Shown in pieces: positions 51,834 to 61,142 of a stretch of DNA of 64,000 bases. The notes beneath the pieces are model-generated. The model saw only the letters and a list, made by a program, of their open reading frames with translations. It had not been told where the DNA came from and did not search any database. The DNA is from Comamonadaceae bacterium (GTDB lineage: Bacteria > Pseudomonadota > Gammaproteobacteria > Burkholderiales > Burkholderiaceae_C). The stretch's first letter is position 1. Each line of letters opens with the position of its first letter. Location of the stretch: NCBI GenBank assembly GCA_947453965.1, contig CANGIQ010000006.1:1-64000 (forward strand), written 5' to 3'. A program made the position numbers and the translations under genes.

Positions 51834-52862
51834 TCAGTCGAAGCTGATCTTGGCCTTCTTGACGAGTTGACCAATTTGCTCATACGACTTTTGCAGCGCT
51901 TGGCCATACTCTGCTGGCGTTGAGGCCAGTGGCGAGAAGCCTGCGTTTTCGAGCTGCTGGCGGATTTCTGCTTGCTCCAACAGGCGCTTGATTTCGGTGT
52001 TGATTCGGTTCACCGCAGCAGCGGGCGAACCGACCGGCATCAACAAGCCCCAATAGTTGCCAAACGAAAAACCTGGCACGCCCGACTCCCCGATGCTTGG
52101 CACATTGGGCAGCACCGCAATGCGCTCAGCGGTCACCGCCAACGCTTTGAGCTTGCCGGCCTTGACCTGTGACAGGGCCGTGCCGTCGATCAACAGGTCG
52201 ATGTGCCCACCGAGCAAGTCATTGAGCGCGGGTGCGCCACCGCGGTAAGGGACGTGGACGATGTCCAGGCCTGCTGCGGCCTGCAAGGCTTCAAGGCACA
52301 AATGGCCCATGGTGCCATTGCCTGCGGTGCCGCATTTGTATTTACCCGGGTTGGCCTTGGCCAGGGCCAGAAATTCCTGAAACGATTTGGCGGGAAAAGT
52401 CGGCAAACACGACACGACGATCGATACCTTGGCCAAGGTGGACACGGGGGCAAAGTCTTTGGCCGGGTCATAAGGCACGTTGGGTTGTGCATAGCGACTG
52501 ACAACCAGGTCGCTCAGATTGCCCAGTCCTACGGTGTGACCATCGGCGACGGCTCGGGCAGCGGCCGTCATCCCGATCACCCCCCCAGCCCCTGCGCGGT
52601 TGTCCACGACCACGGGCTGGCCGAGTGCCTTGGCCAGCGGCACCGAAAAAATGCGAGCCAGGATGTCCGTGTTGCCACCAGGAGGGTTCGGGACAATCAG
52701 CGTGATGGCCTTGCTCGGGTAAGTGGACTGCGCATGCAAAGCGCCAGGCAAAACCGCCACAGCCCAAGCCGCAGATGACGCGCCCAAGAGCGTACGACGC
52801 GTGAGAGACATCTCATTCAAGTTGTCACTCGAACGCATGGATGGGCCAGTGATGGGTTTCAT
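51834..52862 (-). CDS. Bug/TctC-type periplasmic solute receptor
   Basis: A 342-residue receptor of the tripartite tricarboxylate transporter family. GGAG seven bases before the ATG at 52862 favours this start over the internal one at 52811. The N-terminal extension then ends in a twin-arginine-like signal (LTRRTLLGASSAAW...LHAQ). Family hallmarks are PGGNTDILAR, VVVDNRAGAGG and GTAGNGTMGHL. No TctA/TctB membrane genes are adjacent, which is normal for the expanded Bug family. Probably captures the substrate of the neighbouring sulfatase. Confidence 0.92.
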   Translation of the reverse strand: MKPITGPSMRSSDNLNEMSLTRRTLLGASSAAWAVAVLPGALHAQSTYPSKAITLIVPNPPGGNTDILARIFSVPLAKALGQPVVVDNRAGAGGVIGMTAAARAVADGHTVGLGNLSDLVVSRYAQPNVPYDPAKDFAPVSTLAKVSIVVSCLPTFPAKSFQEFLALAKANPGKYKCGTAGNGTMGHLCLEALQAAAGLDIVHVPYRGGAPALNDLLGGHIDLLIDGTALSQVKAGKLKALAVTAERIAVLPNVPSIGESGVPGFSFGNYWGLLMPVGSPAAAVNRINTEIKRLLEQAEIRQQLENAGFSPLASTPAEYGQALQKSYEQIGQLVKKAKISFD

Positions 52863-53038
52863 AAAGTGTCTCCGGTCTTGATGTACCGGACCGGCGCGAC
52901 GGTCAGGGCTGCCCCTAATCTAAGGCCGGATGCCTGGCTGCGGTATGCCTCAGAGAAGCACGAGACCCCTGCCTTTGGAGATATACCTTGTCGGCGCTTG
53001 CGCATGAAAACTGCGCTGCCGTTGGGCACACCGGCTCG

Positions 53039-53971
53039 CTATTGGGAGATCGTCGTGAAATACGCCTTCACCTGACGGCGCACCACATCATCAACGGCTT
53101 GGCAGGCTTGTGTCGGCGCCGTGTGCGAAGACCGTCGAAGCACAATGTGACGGTCCAGGCTCGGCTGGACGATGCGGGCGGCTTGCAGTTCAAGTCGGGC
53201 CACTTCTGAACGCACAGCGCTCATGCCGACGATGGCATACAGCCCGCCTGCGGCGACGAGTTTTTTTTGCAAATTCAGGCTGTCGCATTCGAGTCGGATG
53301 TTCAAGTGAATGCCTCGGCGGCTGGCCCAATGCTCGAGCACATGGTGAAAAGCATAGGGGCGGCCTGGCACCACCAGAGGAATGTTGTGCAACAGGTCGA
53401 AAGGAATCGTCTGCCCCGCTGTCAATGGGTCACCGGGTGCGCTGATCAGGACATGCGGCATTCTCGCGATACCGTCACCCCGGCCACTGCGGCCTCGGGT
53501 GTTCTCGGAGAAAAGCGCGATGTCGAGTTCGCCGCGTTCTAGGGCGGCCGAGACGCGCCCGCTCATGCCACTGACCAAGTGCAGCCTGACCTTGGGGAAC
53601 AAGCGCTCTAACTCTGCACAGATTGGTGCACACAGAGTATCGGCCAACGAGTCAATCATCCCGAGGCGAACGAGTCCCGCGGGTTCTCGCAGCACGCTGG
53701 TGGCGTCATCCGTCAGCTCTTGTCCGGCTTGAACCCAGGCTTTGACGCGTGGATATAGACGCTGACCGATGTCGTTCAGCCGCACGCCGCGTGCTGTTCG
53801 TTCAAAGAGTTGGCCGCCACAAGAACGCTCGATAGCCCCCAGCTGGCGGCTGATCGCCGATTGCGCCACATCGCGTGCGGCAGCGGTCTGCGTCAAACTG
53901 CCGCACTCAGCAATCTGCAAAAACAATTGCCATTGGTCGACGGAGAGTAGGGACGTCATTTCAAGTTGCAT
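53039..53971 (-). CDS. LysR-family regulator
   Basis: A 310-residue LysR-type regulator: the N-terminal winged HTH (LTQTAAARDVAQSAISRQLGAIERSCGG) and a ligand-binding domain from about residue 95. It lies upstream of and in line with the TctC-sulfatase genes and divergent from the GntR gene at 54055. It most likely controls the sulfatase pair or the divergent catabolic operon. Confidence 0.9.
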   Translation of the reverse strand: MQLEMTSLLSVDQWQLFLQIAECGSLTQTAAARDVAQSAISRQLGAIERSCGGQLFERTARGVRLNDIGQRLYPRVKAWVQAGQELTDDATSVLREPAGLVRLGMIDSLADTLCAPICAELERLFPKVRLHLVSGMSGRVSAALERGELDIALFSENTRGRSGRGDGIARMPHVLISAPGDPLTAGQTIPFDLLHNIPLVVPGRPYAFHHVLEHWASRRGIHLNIRLECDSLNLQKKLVAAGGLYAIVGMSAVRSEVARLELQAARIVQPSLDRHIVLRRSSHTAPTQACQAVDDVVRRQVKAYFTTISQ

Positions 53972-54018
53972 CTTATCGTTTCGGTGCCAAATCGATTTGA
54001 CCTAGGGTTTGCACGAGA

Positions 54019-54045
54019 ATGCATAATCAGTTTTTTATGCATAAT
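54019..54045. promoter_or_regulatory. Tandem ATGCATAAT repeats before the GntR gene
   Basis: ATGCATAAT occurs twice, at 54019-54027 and 54037-54045, 18 bp apart, directly before the GntR start. ATGCAT is itself a palindrome. The sites lie on one face of the helix and suit autoregulation by the GntR protein, or joint control with the divergent LysR gene. Confidence 0.55.
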
Positions 54046-54054
54046 TTTTAAATC

Positions 54055-54744
54055 ATGCAAGAAGTAACAGCCAATACCACTGTCTCAGAGCAAGCATTTC
54101 AGGTGCTTCGACAAGATGTTTTATCCGGTCGGCATGCCCCAGATATCAAGCTCAAGCTAGATTCGCTCCAGTCCCTATACGGCTTTTCCAGCAGTCCCTT
54201 GCGCGAGGCTTTGAACCGACTGGTCCAAGAGGGCTTGGTCAAAGCCGATGAGCGACGTGGCTTTCGCGTTACCCCCATTTCACCTGCTGACTTAGCGGAC
54301 ATCACCAAAATGCGGTTGATGCTGGACATCCCAGCCTTGAAAGAGTCCATTCAGGCGGGCGACGACGCCTGGGAGGCCGCCATCGTGGCCGCATTTCATC
54401 GGTTAGAAAAAATCGAGTCACGGCTTCCACAAGGCCCTGTGGTGTTGGACGCGCAATGGAGCCAGCGGCATCGTGATTTTCATTTTTCGCTGATCGCTGC
54501 ATGCCCTTCTGAGCGCCAGTTGTCGTGGAGCATGAGTCTGTTTGATCAGGCTGAACGCTACCGTCACTTCGCCGCAAGAAATCGAACAGTTTCCAAGAAG
54601 AAAGACGAAGAGCACCGATCTCTGATGGACGCAGTTCTGCGCCGCGATGCGAAGACGGCTGCCGTGCTCTTGGCTGAACATATTGCCAGCACACAAACCA
54701 ATGTGATGGCGGCGTTCAAGCGTCAAGCCACCACACGCGCTTGA
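54055..54744 (+). CDS. GntR/FadR-type regulator
   Basis: A 229-residue regulator with a GntR winged HTH (LKLDSLQSLYGFSSSPLREALNRLVQEGLV) and a helical FCD ligand-binding domain (DLADITKMRLMLD, then HRDFHFSLIAACPS and DEEHRSLMDAVLRRD, which supply metal-binding His/Asp). It heads a rightward operon with VOC, FAH, oxidoreductase, TctC and AA_synth genes and is presumably its repressor. The catabolised compound is unknown. Confidence 0.9.
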   Translation: MQEVTANTTVSEQAFQVLRQDVLSGRHAPDIKLKLDSLQSLYGFSSSPLREALNRLVQEGLVKADERRGFRVTPISPADLADITKMRLMLDIPALKESIQAGDDAWEAAIVAAFHRLEKIESRLPQGPVVLDAQWSQRHRDFHFSLIAACPSERQLSWSMSLFDQAERYRHFAARNRTVSKKKDEEHRSLMDAVLRRDAKTAAVLLAEHIASTQTNVMAAFKRQATTRA

Positions 54745-54772
54745 TGCATCACAACCACTCTAAGGAGGCTTT

Positions 54773-55312
54773 ATGCTGAATGTCAGTCAACCCACCCCTT
54801 CGCATTTCGGTATTTACGTGACCGATGTCGAGAAGATGGTGCACTTCTACAAAACTGTTTTTGGCCTGGTCGAGACCGACCGGGGTGTGGGCAAGACGTT
54901 CAAGGCGCCGCTGGTTTTTCTGAGTGCCAATCCCCATCAGCACCATCAACTGGTGATCGCAGGCGGGCGTCCGGCTGAAGCGACCTTCAGCACGGTCATG
55001 CAACTGTCTTTTGCCGTGCCCTCTATCCAATCCTTGCGGGACTTGAAAGACAAAGCCGTTGCCCTGGGTGCGAGCAAGGTGTTGCCTCTGAATCACGGCA
55101 ACGCTTTGTCGGTGTATTTTGCAGATCCAGAGGGCAACACGGTTGAAATTTATATCGACATGCCTTTCTATATTTCGCAACCGCACGGCGACCCTTTGGA
55201 TCTGAGCAAGGACGACGAGACCCTCTTGCGCGAGACCGAGGCCATTTGCAGAAGCGACCCGAGCTTCATGCCGATTGAGCAATGGCAAGCGAAATTCGCC
55301 CACGCCCACTGA
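54773..55312 (+). CDS. VOC-family dioxygenase/glyoxalase-like protein
   Basis: A 179-residue vicinal-oxygen-chelate protein: HFGIYVTDVEKMVHFYKTVFGL at the start, HHQLVIAGGR near 60 and the metal-binding end GNTVEIYIDMPFY near 125. AAGGAGG precedes the ATG. It is likely an extradiol ring-cleavage dioxygenase or an isomerase. With the FAH-family gene next door, a ring-fission route is a plausible reading. Confidence 0.88.
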   Translation: MLNVSQPTPSHFGIYVTDVEKMVHFYKTVFGLVETDRGVGKTFKAPLVFLSANPHQHHQLVIAGGRPAEATFSTVMQLSFAVPSIQSLRDLKDKAVALGASKVLPLNHGNALSVYFADPEGNTVEIYIDMPFYISQPHGDPLDLSKDDETLLRETEAICRSDPSFMPIEQWQAKFAHAH

Positions 55313-55338
55313 CACCATTTATTCAACAAGGAACTCTC

Positions 55339-56205
55339 ATGAAACTGCTCTCATTCATCCACCAAGGCCGCGAAACCTGGGGCGCGCTGGTCGGTCCAGA
55401 CGCCATCGTTGATCTGGGTAAGGCGATGCCGCAATACCCGACGCTGACGGACTACATCGCTTCAGGCGCATACCTGAATGCCCATGCGGATGTTGCGAAC
55501 AAGAAAGCCGATGTTCAGTTGGCCAACATCACTTTTTTGCCTGTCATCCCCAAGCCCGAAAAAATTGTCTGTGCCGTGCGCAACTACATGGACCATCACC
55601 AAGAAGTCTTGGCCGCTGGCATGCAGCGCGAGTTGTCGCAAGAGCCACCCATCTTTCTGCGGGTGTGGCGTTCGCAAGTGGCCCATGGTCAACCGATCAT
55701 TTGTCCCAAGGTGTCGGGCTCGTTGGATTGGGAAGGCGAGCTGGCGGTGATCATCGGCAAGGAAGGCCGCAACATCGCCGAGGCCGACGCCTTTGACCAC
55801 GTGGCAGGCTACTCTTGCTACAACGATGGCAGCATCCGTGAATGGCAGTTCCACGCCAAGCAAATTGCTTCGGGTAAAAACTTTGAATCCACCGGCGGCT
55901 TTGGCCCTTGGATGGTCACTGCCGATGAAATTGCGCCAAACCAGCAACTCAAACTGGTGACTCGCCTGAATGGTGAAGTCGTGCAATCGAGCCACACGGG
56001 CCACATGATTTTTTCGATCGCCAAGCTCATTAGCTACGCCTCCACCATCTTCACGCTAGTGCCCGGCGATGTGATCGCCACCGGCACACCTGCGGGTGTG
56101 GGTTGGAGTCGCAAGCCCGCCTGGTTCATGAAGCCGGGCGATGTGTGCGAGGTCGAGATTGAAGGCATTGGCACCTTGGTGAACCCGATTGCTGCACAGG
56201 CCTGA
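55339..56205 (+). CDS. Fumarylacetoacetate hydrolase family protein
   Basis: A 288-residue FAH-type enzyme; the ATG at 55339 has AAGGA upstream. The metal-binding core is visible: EGELAVIIGKEGRNI near 137, then DGSIREWQ and a C-terminal GDVIATGTPAGVG. Such enzymes hydrolyse or decarboxylate acylpyruvates and related ring-cleavage products. The VOC gene ends 26 bp upstream, and the oxidoreductase follows 2 bp after its stop. Confidence 0.9.
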   Translation: MKLLSFIHQGRETWGALVGPDAIVDLGKAMPQYPTLTDYIASGAYLNAHADVANKKADVQLANITFLPVIPKPEKIVCAVRNYMDHHQEVLAAGMQRELSQEPPIFLRVWRSQVAHGQPIICPKVSGSLDWEGELAVIIGKEGRNIAEADAFDHVAGYSCYNDGSIREWQFHAKQIASGKNFESTGGFGPWMVTADEIAPNQQLKLVTRLNGEVVQSSHTGHMIFSIAKLISYASTIFTLVPGDVIATGTPAGVGWSRKPAWFMKPGDVCEVEIEGIGTLVNPIAAQA

Positions 56206-56207
56206 AC

Positions 56208-57203
56208 ATGAAAGCCATTCAAGTCCAGGTGCCTGGTGGACCTGAAAACCTGATCGAAGTGGATTTACCCGATCCGCTTCCAGGCCCTGGACAGGTGCGT
56301 GTCAAAGCCTGCGCAATTGGTGTGGGCCGCCCCGATGTTTTGATACGCAAAGGCACCTACAAATGGATGCCGCCCCTGCCCGCCATTCCAGGCGCTGAAA
56401 TGGCAGGCGAAATTGATGCGATTGGCCAAGGTGTGCACCAGTGGCAGTTGGGCGATCGCGTCTTGGTGAGTGCCCGTGAACTGACGCAGCGTGGGGGGTG
56501 TTATGCGCAAGCCATCGTGGTGCCAGAAGACGCCCCTTATCGCTTGCCCGTGACGCTGGCTTTTGAGGACGCAGTCAGTTTGCCCAATCTTCAACTGGCG
56601 TTGGCGCTGATGCGTGTGGCTGGGGCTGTGGCAGGGCCCGCACCCCATGTGTTGATCACGGGGGCGTCAGGTGGTGTAGCAGGCATGCTTTGCCAGGTGG
56701 CCAAACACAAAGGCTTGACCATCCTCGGCACCAGCCGAACGACTGACAAAGCAAGCTTTGCGCTTGGGCAGGGTTTTGATCATGTGATCTGCACATCGCA
56801 TGACGATCTGAAAGAGCGCATACAACACATCACGCATGGCCGTGGTGTCGACCTCGTGTTTGACCATCTCGGCGGTCAAAGCCTGATCGATGGTCTTCAC
56901 AGCCTTGCACCCTGGGGCACTTTGGTGTCTTACAACATCGTGCAGGGTGCGCCCACAGAAGACGTTTTTCAGGTGCTCAGAAATTTGCTGGGTAAGAGCT
57001 TGGCGGTGCGTTGCTTTTCAATGCATACCTTGGATGAGGACGTCTCGCTCAGGCGTGAGCTGATGCACGAAGCCATCGCACTCATGGCCAACGCGCAGGT
57101 CAAGGCGCCTGAATGCCAGATATTCAAGTTCAGTGAGGTTCGTCAAACCCACGAGTTACTCGATCGCGGGATGGTCAGTGGAAAGTTGGTGATCAAGCCG
57201 TGA
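56208..57203 (+). CDS. Quinone oxidoreductase-like medium-chain dehydrogenase
   Basis: A 331-residue MDR protein with the quinone-oxidoreductase layout: PGAEMAGEIDAIGQGV near 63, and the NADPH-binding ITGASGGVAGMLCQVAK near 149. The zinc-binding Cys/His set of alcohol dehydrogenases is absent. It probably reduces an enone or quinone intermediate of the operon's pathway. Confidence 0.88.
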   Translation: MKAIQVQVPGGPENLIEVDLPDPLPGPGQVRVKACAIGVGRPDVLIRKGTYKWMPPLPAIPGAEMAGEIDAIGQGVHQWQLGDRVLVSARELTQRGGCYAQAIVVPEDAPYRLPVTLAFEDAVSLPNLQLALALMRVAGAVAGPAPHVLITGASGGVAGMLCQVAKHKGLTILGTSRTTDKASFALGQGFDHVICTSHDDLKERIQHITHGRGVDLVFDHLGGQSLIDGLHSLAPWGTLVSYNIVQGAPTEDVFQVLRNLLGKSLAVRCFSMHTLDEDVSLRRELMHEAIALMANAQVKAPECQIFKFSEVRQTHELLDRGMVSGKLVIKP

Positions 57204-57261
57204 TATCCAAGCATGCCAGCTTGCGCAGACAAGCGGCATGGTTCATCCATCAGGAGACAAC

Positions 57262-58230
57262 ATGCTTCGTCGAAATTTACTCATCGTTTTAGGTGTCGGA
57301 TCACTGGTCATGACCTCACATGTGGGTGCGCAAACTTACCCTGAGCGACCCATCAAAATTCTCCAAGGCTTTGCGCCTGGTGGCAACGCAGATGCCATTG
57401 CCAGAGCGGTGGGGCAAGAAATGACCAAAGGTTTGGGGCAGCCCATGGTGGTGGAGGCTCAGGCTGGAGCAGGCGGGAACATTGCGGCGACCACGGTCGC
57501 CAAAGCCAAGCCCGATGGCTACACCTTGCTGCTGGCGACCGGCGGACATGCGGTGGCGGGTGCGTTGTACAACAATTTGGCGTACCGTACCGTGCAAGAC
57601 TTCGAGATGGTCAGCACGATCACTTATTTCCCTTTCCTCATCGTGGTGCCAACCAGTAGCAAGTTTGCCAACTTGTCCGCGCTCTTGGCGGCAGCGAAAG
57701 CGAATCCCGAGCAAATAAGCTACGGCACGGCTGGGATTGGTTCGACCCATCATTTGGCGGGTGAACTGCTGGCCAGTATGTCTAAAACGCAGCTGCTGCA
57801 TGTACCCTACAAAGGGGACTCGGGCTCGCTCACCGCCTTGTTGTCAGGCGACATCCCCATGATCATCGCGCCACCGACCGCTGTGATGGCCAACATCAAG
57901 GCGGGTAAATTGCGCGCCATTGCGGCGACCGGTCCTCAACGCTGGTCTGTGTTGCCGGACGTCCCCACGGTGTCCGAGCAAGGTGTATCAGGCTACGACG
58001 TTCGCTCTTGGGCAGGGCTCATGGCACCTGCTGGTACCCCGAAAGCTGTCATTGATCGTCTCAACGCAGAGGTTCAAAAAGCATTGCTGTCGCCCGCGGT
58101 TAAAACCCGATTGGAAGAGATGGGGGGAGAAGCACGTGGCAGCACACCAGAAGAAATGAAAGCCATGGTGGCCAGCCAAACACAAAAATGGATTCAGGTC
58201 GTTACAGAGGCCAAAATCCCCAAACAATGA
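57262..58230 (+). CDS. Bug/TctC-type periplasmic solute receptor
   Basis: A 322-residue receptor; CAGGAG before the ATG at 57262 and the signal peptide (LLIVLGVGSLVMTSHVGAQ) set the start. Hallmarks are APGGNADAIAR, VVEAQAGAGGN and GTAGIGSTHHLAGE. It probably binds the carboxylate catabolised by this operon. It is not closely similar to the receptor at 51834. Confidence 0.93.
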   Translation: MLRRNLLIVLGVGSLVMTSHVGAQTYPERPIKILQGFAPGGNADAIARAVGQEMTKGLGQPMVVEAQAGAGGNIAATTVAKAKPDGYTLLLATGGHAVAGALYNNLAYRTVQDFEMVSTITYFPFLIVVPTSSKFANLSALLAAAKANPEQISYGTAGIGSTHHLAGELLASMSKTQLLHVPYKGDSGSLTALLSGDIPMIIAPPTAVMANIKAGKLRAIAATGPQRWSVLPDVPTVSEQGVSGYDVRSWAGLMAPAGTPKAVIDRLNAEVQKALLSPAVKTRLEEMGGEARGSTPEEMKAMVASQTQKWIQVVTEAKIPKQ

Positions 58231-58254
58231 TCACGGAAAACAAAAGGAAGTCTC

Positions 58255-58833
58255 ATGTCTTTGATTGAAATTCGCAAACGCAGTCTGACCATCGAAACCA
58301 TTTACCACGAGGGTGGCCCCGTCACAGACAAACCGCTCAAATTGGCAGCAGCCTGTGCCGTGATCAAAAACCCCTATGCGGGCCGTTACGAGCCGGATCT
58401 CCTGCCCTTCATGACAGAGCTGAGATCACTGGGTACTCTCTTGGCCAAAGAGTTGGTCGATACCTTGGGCAAAGAGAACATCGAGGTCTATAGCAAAGCG
58501 GCCATCGTTGGTGTGAATGGCGAAATGGAGCATGGTGCGGTCTGGCATGAAGCTGGCGGATGGGCCATGCGCTCGGTGTTGGATGAGCCCAAAGCCATTG
58601 TGCCCGCGGCCAAAGCCGTCGCCAGCGCCGGGTATCGCCTGATGGTGCCGCTGCATTACATCCATGCCTGCTATGTGCGCAGTCACTTTAATAGTATGGA
58701 AATTGGCATTCAGGACGCACCACGGCCCAACGAGATTTTGTTTGGATTGGTGATGGGCACAGGCGCTCGCGTGCACTCCAGGCTGGGTGGGCTGACGAAG
58801 GAAAATGTTTCCGTGCATGACGGACAGCGGTAA
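58255..58833 (+). CDS. AA_synth/DUF1185 family protein
   Basis: A 192-residue protein of the 'amino acid synthesis' family: EIRKRSLTIETIYHEGG at the start, AACAVIKNPYAG near 42, and the C-terminal GARVHSRLGGL. The family's biochemistry is not settled, and members occur in catabolic operons with TctC receptors in Burkholderiales, as here. AAGGAAG precedes the ATG. It is the last gene of the GntR-led operon. Confidence 0.85.
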   Translation: MSLIEIRKRSLTIETIYHEGGPVTDKPLKLAAACAVIKNPYAGRYEPDLLPFMTELRSLGTLLAKELVDTLGKENIEVYSKAAIVGVNGEMEHGAVWHEAGGWAMRSVLDEPKAIVPAAKAVASAGYRLMVPLHYIHACYVRSHFNSMEIGIQDAPRPNEILFGLVMGTGARVHSRLGGLTKENVSVHDGQR

Positions 58834-58903
58834 TTTTCATCTGAAAGAAATTACGCACACATGCGAGATGCAGCAGTCCCCTAACTACGAATAAGCAGTG
58901 TGT

Positions 58904-59596
58904 TTAGGGGGTGTTGTTCGGGTTTTTCAAGGCCCGAATCTTGGCGGCATTGCGTTCACTGGCCGACACAATGTGCTCGCGCATGAGGATATCGAAATGG
59001 GCCCAATCGGCATCCCGCAAGCTGTTAAGCAAGGACCGGTGGTGATCAATGCCTTCTTGCGAAATGATGTCGGTGGGTGTCACCAGTTGAACCCGCAACG
59101 CGGCAATGCGTGCACCAGCCAAAGCGTAGGCATGCTGGATGTAGTGGTTGCCGCAGCGCTGGATGATGGCCTCGTGAAACACGGTGTCTGCCTTGCTGGA
59201 GCGGATGGCGTCGTTTTCGGTGCGGGCGATTTCCATCTCTGTCACAGCCTGAGCCAACGTATCGAGTAGGTTGTCTTTGTCGAGCTGGTAGGCCAGTTGT
59301 GCCGCCCGTGGTTCGATCAGGCAGCGGAAATCCCCCAGCGACAACAAATCTTCTTCATCAGGTTCAAACACATAGCTGCCGCGTTGTGGTCGCACATTCA
59401 CCAGTCCTTCGATTTGCAGCAAATTCAGGGCTTCACGCACCGGGGTTCGGCTCACGCCGAAGGTGCTGGCCAGAGATTCCTCCGCAATCAATTCGCCCAA
59501 TTTGAATTCGCCATTGATGATGGCTTCACGCAGGCGCGCGGCCACTTGGTGCGCCAAGGATTTGGGCTGTTCAAGACGCATTGAGCGAGAGGTCAT
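58904..59596 (-). CDS. GntR/FadR-type regulator
   Basis: A 230-residue GntR regulator from the ATG at 59596. The open frame runs further upstream, but that part contains the operator and is not conserved. HTH: ESLASTFGVSRTPVREALNLLQIEGLV; FCD domain: LIEPRAAQLA, then DTVFHEAIIQRCGN and GIDHHRSLLNSL. It is divergent from the FAD oxidase-TRAP operon and very likely its repressor, through the palindrome at 59665. Confidence 0.9.
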   Translation of the reverse strand: MTSRSMRLEQPKSLAHQVAARLREAIINGEFKLGELIAEESLASTFGVSRTPVREALNLLQIEGLVNVRPQRGSYVFEPDEEDLLSLGDFRCLIEPRAAQLAYQLDKDNLLDTLAQAVTEMEIARTENDAIRSSKADTVFHEAIIQRCGNHYIQHAYALAGARIAALRVQLVTPTDIISQEGIDHHRSLLNSLRDADWAHFDILMREHIVSASERNAAKIRALKNPNNTP

Positions 59597-59664
59597 GGGC
59601 TTAGCTGGTGAGAACTTTGCTGCAGAGTATGCCTGAGTCAAAAGATTTTCCGGTAATAAAAACA

Positions 59665-59683
59665 CTAGTATGTAAGATACTAG
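59665..59683. promoter_or_regulatory. GntR-type operator, CTAGTAT-N5-ATACTAG
   Basis: A perfect 7-bp inverted repeat with a GTAAG spacer lies between the divergent GntR gene and the FAD oxidase gene, 47 bp before the latter's start. Arms and spacing suit a FadR-subfamily regulator. Confidence 0.65.
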
Positions 59684-59729
59684 GGTATCTCCCGATGTTG
59701 AGGAAACGTGGTCTGCAAATAATCCCCGC

Positions 59730-61142
59730 ATGACAGAAATACATGCGACGGCGGCTCAGGCTGCTTTGGTGAGTTTGCAAAATCAATTGGGGGCGCAGGC
59801 CGTCCTGATCGGTGAGGCGGTGCCTGAGCGCAACCGCAACGACTGGAGCAGCCAGGCGCCGACGCACCCTATTGCCGTGGTGCGGCCCAAAGATGCGGCC
59901 GAGGTCAGCGTGACGCTCAAGGCCTGCGCTCAAGCGGGACTCAAAGTGGTGCCGCAAGGCGGGCTGACGGGTTTGTGCGGTGGCGCGCGACCCGAAGATG
60001 GTTGGGTGGCGTTGTCGATGGAACGCATGGTCGGCGTCGAAGAGGTCGATCCTGCGGGCAGCACCATGACGGTCTGGGCGGGCACGCCGCTGGAAGTGGT
60101 CCAGCAAGCCGCTGACCAGGCAGGGCTGTTTTTCTCACTCGATCTGGGGGCGCGTGGCTCTTGCGCGATTGGCGGTAATCTGTCGACCAACGCGGGCGGC
60201 AACCGCGTCATCCGCTACGGCATGGCGCGTGAGCTGGTGCTGGGCATCGAGGTGGTGTTGCCCGATGGCACCATCATCACCAGCCTGAACAAAATGCTCA
60301 AGAACAACGCGGGCTATGACCTCAAGCAGCTGTTCATCGGCAGCGAAGGCACTTTGGGCGTCATCACCCGTGTGGTGCTGCGTTTGCATCCCAAACCCCA
60401 ATGCACCATGGCCGCGTTGTGCGCAGTGAGCGATTTCGAGGCCTTGGTGGGGCTGCTCAAAGCGGCGCGTGCTGGCTTGGGGCCTACGCTGTCGGCCTTT
60501 GAGGTCATGTGGCCCGACTATTGGCATGTGGTCACGAACCGCGCCAAGGTCAAGGCAGCGGTGGGGCAGGGCCATGCGCAGTATGTGTTGATTGAAGCGC
60601 AGGGCACGGACGAACAAGCCGACCCACCGCGCTTTCAGGCCTGGCTCGAATCTGTCATGGCGCAGGGCCTGCTGGCCGATGCAGCGGTGGCTCAAAGCTT
60701 GGCTGATGTCAAAGGCTTTTGGGCCTTGCGCGATGCGTGTGCTGATTTCTTTCAGGTCATCGGCCCCCATGTCTCGTACGACGTGGCCATGCCCATTGGT
60801 CGCATGGCCGATTTCGCAGTGCAATGCAAAGCCGATTTGCTGGCGGCAGGCGGCATTCAAAGTATTTACTACGGCCACGTGGGGGACGGCAACCTGCACC
60901 TGGTGGTCTGGGCCGATGGGGTGAGCCTGACCGAGCAGCCCAAAGACACCATGGACGCTGTGATCTACGGTTTGGTCAAGGAGCGTGGCGGTTCAATTTC
61001 AGCCGAGCACGGCATTGGCACCCAGAAAAAGAAATGGCTGGGCCACTCGCGCAGCGCTGAAGAAATTGCGCTGATGCAGACGTTGAAAAAAGCCTTGGAC
61101 CCTCTCAATTTGCTGAACCCTGGAAAGGTCGTGTCCGTATGA
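59730..61142 (+). CDS. FAD-linked 2-hydroxyacid oxidase (GlcD-like)
   Basis: A 470-residue FAD-binding oxidoreductase of the GlcD/D-lactate/D-2-hydroxyglutarate dehydrogenase class. FAD-binding part: VVPQGGLTGLCGGA near 71 and SCAIGGNLSTNAGG near 147. C-terminal cap: YGHVGDGNLHL near 380 and SAEHGIGTQKKKWL near 424. It oxidises a 2-hydroxyacid brought in by the co-transcribed TRAP transporter. Its stop overlaps the DctQ start (ATGA). Confidence 0.9.
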   Translation: MTEIHATAAQAALVSLQNQLGAQAVLIGEAVPERNRNDWSSQAPTHPIAVVRPKDAAEVSVTLKACAQAGLKVVPQGGLTGLCGGARPEDGWVALSMERMVGVEEVDPAGSTMTVWAGTPLEVVQQAADQAGLFFSLDLGARGSCAIGGNLSTNAGGNRVIRYGMARELVLGIEVVLPDGTIITSLNKMLKNNAGYDLKQLFIGSEGTLGVITRVVLRLHPKPQCTMAALCAVSDFEALVGLLKAARAGLGPTLSAFEVMWPDYWHVVTNRAKVKAAVGQGHAQYVLIEAQGTDEQADPPRFQAWLESVMAQGLLADAAVAQSLADVKGFWALRDACADFFQVIGPHVSYDVAMPIGRMADFAVQCKADLLAAGGIQSIYYGHVGDGNLHLVVWADGVSLTEQPKDTMDAVIYGLVKERGGSISAEHGIGTQKKKWLGHSRSAEEIALMQTLKKALDPLNLLNPGKVVSV

